Below the pieces are notes generated by a model. It made no database searches and was not told where the DNA came from. It was given only the letters and a program-made list of their open reading frames with translations. A stretch of 8,223 nt of DNA from Deltaproteobacteria bacterium (GTDB taxonomy: Bacteria > Desulfobacterota > DSM-4660 > Desulfatiglandales > HGW-15), in NCBI GenBank assembly GCA_020342025.1, contig CP070840.1, positions 2,076,403 through 2,084,625 of the forward strand, given 5' to 3'. Positions within the stretch are counted from its first letter, which is position 1. The number at the start of each line of letters is the position of its first letter. This document shows positions 6,348-8,223 of this stretch, piece by piece. The position numbers and the translations under genes were made by a program.

Positions 6348-7649
6348 ATGAGTATCGGTTTAATCTCTATTATCTTGATTGTCCTTTTGGTGCTCTTGCT
6401 CGGTTTGGGAACCCCCATAGCATTCTGTCTGGGGTTCCTGGGAATCGCCGGCATCTTCGCGCTTCTTGACCTGGGTGTACTCTATCAAATCGCAGAGGTG
6501 GCCGCTGATACGGGGACCAGTCTCTTTCTGCTGACCTTGCCACTCTTTATTTTAATGGCCGAGGTGGTCTCCTTCTCAGGCCTGGGCGATGACATTTACA
6601 CCGCCGCCCATGACTGGCTCAGTTGGCTCCCCGGCGGTCTGGCCATCAGCAGCATTGCCACATGCACCGGGTTCGCGGCCATAAGCGGTTCAAGCCCTGC
6701 AACCGCGGCTACCGTGGGACTCGTATCCATCCCAGAGATGGTCAAACGGGGTTACAATCGTTACCTGGCGGTCGGCTCCATTGCAGCGGGCGGTACGCTC
6801 GGTATCCTGATTCCTCCGAGCATTACCATGATTATTTATGGGATTATCACGGAAGTCTCCATAGGAAAGCTCTTTGTGGCAGGGATTATTCCAGGAATAA
6901 TTCTGTCCCTCATCTTAAGTTCTGCCGTGGGTATTGCTGTAAAGATCAGGCCTGAACTTGCCCCAAGAACAGAGGCCGCAACCTGGAGTAAGAGGTTCTC
7001 ATCTATTAAACGGGTTTGGGCATTTGTCGTGTTGGCCATCAGCATTGTCGGCAGCATCTATGCGGGTATTGCCACACCCACAGAATCCGCTGCCATTGGG
7101 GCAACCCTTGCCATTGCCATTGCACTCCTTTACAGGAGGCTCACTGTCAAGGCCCTGCACGGAGCCCTTTTGAGGACAGTGGGGGTGACCTCTATGATTA
7201 TGTTTCTGGTCATCGGGGGTAATGTGATGGCTTTTTTGCTCTCTACCCTGACAATACCGCAATACGTGACAGAAATCGTCACCAGCCTTGAACTATCCAA
7301 ATGGGCCATCATGATCATTATTAATTTTATTCTTTTAATGATGGGGTGTCTCCTGGATCCCATGGCCATCATGGTCATCTCCTTGCCCATCATATTCCCG
7401 ATTGTGACACAACTCGGTTTTGATCCGGTCTGGTTCGGGATAATCGTGACGATCAATGTGGAGATGGGGATGATCACCCCACCTGTGGGCCTGAATCTTT
7501 TCATCTTAAAGGGCTCTGTCCCGGGCATTACCATGAAGGACATCGTGGGCGGCTCACTCCCTTTTCTTCTCCTTCTCATGCTGGGGCTGGTACTAATCAT
7601 GATTTTCCCTTCCCTCGCCACTTGGCTGCCAGGGCGAATGGGGTTTTAG
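6348..7649 (+). CDS. dctM: TRAP transporter large permease, DctM family
   Basis: A 433-residue polytopic inner-membrane protein of normal DctM length that forms the ion-coupled transport channel. Conserved blocks in order: GTPIAF at 21-26; LTLPLFILMAE near 63-72; AISGSSPATAATVG near 111-124; GTLGILIPPS at 149-158 followed by YG; ATPTESAAIGA near 242-252; GCLLDPMAIM near 333-342; EMGMITPPVGLNLF near 372-385. These are the two inverted halves of the DctM/ion-transporter fold, each with its re-entrant motif. It most likely works with a Na+ gradient, as known TRAP systems do. The ATG follows the small-permease stop by 16 bases with only a weak GGA upstream, suggesting translational coupling. Nothing is broken or truncated. 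Confidence 0.96.
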   Translation: MSIGLISIILIVLLVLLLGLGTPIAFCLGFLGIAGIFALLDLGVLYQIAEVAADTGTSLFLLTLPLFILMAEVVSFSGLGDDIYTAAHDWLSWLPGGLAISSIATCTGFAAISGSSPATAATVGLVSIPEMVKRGYNRYLAVGSIAAGGTLGILIPPSITMIIYGIITEVSIGKLFVAGIIPGIILSLILSSAVGIAVKIRPELAPRTEAATWSKRFSSIKRVWAFVVLAISIVGSIYAGIATPTESAAIGATLAIAIALLYRRLTVKALHGALLRTVGVTSMIMFLVIGGNVMAFLLSTLTIPQYVTEIVTSLELSKWAIMIIINFILLMMGCLLDPMAIMVISLPIIFPIVTQLGFDPVWFGIIVTINVEMGMITPPVGLNLFILKGSVPGITMKDIVGGSLPFLLLLMLGLVLIMIFPSLATWLPGRMGF

Positions 7650-7702
7650 AACAGGGGAGAGCGTGAGATGCATTTTGGTTCTTTTGTTGAAGGCCCCCTG
7701 TT
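7650..7702 (+). repeat. Spaced inverted repeat behind the large permease gene
   Basis: AACAGGGG (7650-7657) and CCCCTGTT (7695-7702) are perfect 8-base arms around a 37-base loop, starting directly after the stop codon. There is no T run behind it, so it is not a classical terminator. It may stabilise the transporter message or be a binding site; the long loop makes chance possible. The remaining 60 bases to the next gene are A/T-rich without a convincing promoter. Confidence 0.35.
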
Positions 7703-7763
7703 GTAGATCGTCTTCCTCATATTCAATATTCATTAATTTCTTTGATTTAAGGCGGGACGCACT

Positions 7764-8223
7764 ATGATCATTGATTTCTCCTCTCACATTATTACGAGGG
7801 CGGCGGAGGAAAGGCTATCCTCAAGAGAGAACTTCCAGCGTCTTCAAAAAAACTTTGCCGCTGAAAGCTCTGATCCAGAAGAGCGGATCAGAGTCATGGA
7901 AAAGTATGGCATAGACATGCAGGTCCTGACACAGACAACCCCCGTACTATCGGGTTTAAAGGCAGGGGAAGCGGCTGAAGTGTGCAGGATCACCAATGAT
8001 GCCATCGGAAAGATCTGCCGCTCACACCCTGATAGGTTTATTCCTTTTGCGGTGGTTTCACTCCTCGACGTGAAGCAGGCTGTTTATGAACTTGATCGGG
8101 GCGTTAATGAATGGGGTTGCCGGGGGGTGACCATAGGGACAAATCACAACAATCAGGGCGTTGATGATCCTGAAAATGGACCTTTTTATGAAAAGGTCTG
8201 TGAATATGATATCCCTGTTTTTC
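7764..8223 (+). CDS. Amidohydrolase-2 family protein, 3'-truncated by the window edge; paralog of the gene at 2514
   Basis: The frame is open from ATG 7764 to the last base: 153 residues and one extra base of an expected 310-340. A stop codon at 7743-7745 limits the start, and ATG 7764 is the first good candidate, though only a poor AAGGCGGGA lies before it. By hand alignment about half of the residues match the amidohydrolase at 2514 over some 115 positions: DPEER, MEKYGIDMQVLTQTTP, ELDRGVNEWGCRGVTI, FYEKVCEYDIPVF. The N-terminal motif is DFSSH, with Ser6 at the first metal-ligand place and His8 kept. The remaining ligands lie beyond the edge. It sits 114 bases behind the TRAP permease, so the transporter is flanked by enzymes of one family. 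Activity is probably decarboxylation or hydrolysis, but this is inferred from the family. Confidence 0.9.
   Translation, partial: MIIDFSSHIITRAAEERLSSRENFQRLQKNFAAESSDPEERIRVMEKYGIDMQVLTQTTPVLSGLKAGEAAEVCRITNDAIGKICRSHPDRFIPFAVVSLLDVKQAVYELDRGVNEWGCRGVTIGTNHNNQGVDDPENGPFYEKVCEYDIPVF

Noticed and set aside
7130..7621. Long open frame of 163 codons on the minus strand
   Set aside because: It lies entirely within the well-conserved dctM gene, gives a low-complexity Met/Ile-rich product and shows no family motif; it mirrors hydrophobic codons of dctM.
7701..7729. Promoter-like pair TTGTAG ... CAATAT with 17-base spacing before the last amidohydrolase
   Set aside because: Both elements match the consensus weakly and the surrounding A/T-rich spacer gives such pairs by chance.

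Overview
The window reads as a piece of a catabolic gene cluster from an anaerobic, Gram-negative bacterium. All genes lie on the + strand and are tightly packed, with Shine-Dalgarno sites of the AAAGGAGG type and roughly balanced base composition. A bis-MGD molybdoenzyme with a four-cluster ferredoxin-like partner, several amidohydrolase-2 (ACMSD / gamma-resorcylate decarboxylase type) genes and a DctP-DctQ-DctM TRAP transporter together resemble gene sets of sulfate-reducing or syntrophic Desulfobacterota that degrade aromatic acids. The taxon is an inference from gene content; no phylogenetic marker is present.

Layout. Bases 1-1462 hold the C-terminal two thirds of a molybdopterin oxidoreductase whose 5' end is outside the window. 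It is followed without a gap by a [4Fe-4S] electron-transfer subunit (1480-1995) and a hairpin that probably ends this transcript (1999-2022). A small exported protein of unknown function (2121-2486) sits 27 bases ahead of a first amidohydrolase (2514-3470). A 93-base spacer made of degenerate short tandem repeats leads to a second amidohydrolase (3564-4586), which has the full metal-ligand set of gamma-resorcylate-type decarboxylases. A complete TRAP transporter follows: binding protein (4727-5740), small permease (5816-6331) and large permease (6348-7649), with a strong GC hairpin between binding protein and permeases. The window ends inside a third amidohydrolase (7764 to edge) that is a clear paralog of the first. 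No intergenic stretch reaches 300 bases; the longest is 140.

How the parts may work together (inference). The TRAP system would bring in an organic acid driven by an ion gradient, the amidohydrolases would decarboxylate or hydrolyse it or its products, and the molybdoenzyme with its FeS partner would carry out a redox or hydroxylation step on the ring or exchange electrons with it. A dihydroxybenzoate-like substrate fits the second amidohydrolase best, but the substrate cannot be read from sequence.

The most unusual points are the differing first metal-ligand position in the three amidohydrolases (Glu, Tyr, Ser), the Sm/Hfq-like pattern in the small exported protein, and the repeat-built spacer at 3473-3543. 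I see no CRISPR array, tRNA, rRNA, insertion sequence or phage gene. I do not find a clearly novel system; the novelty is at the level of an uncharacterised catabolic cluster.
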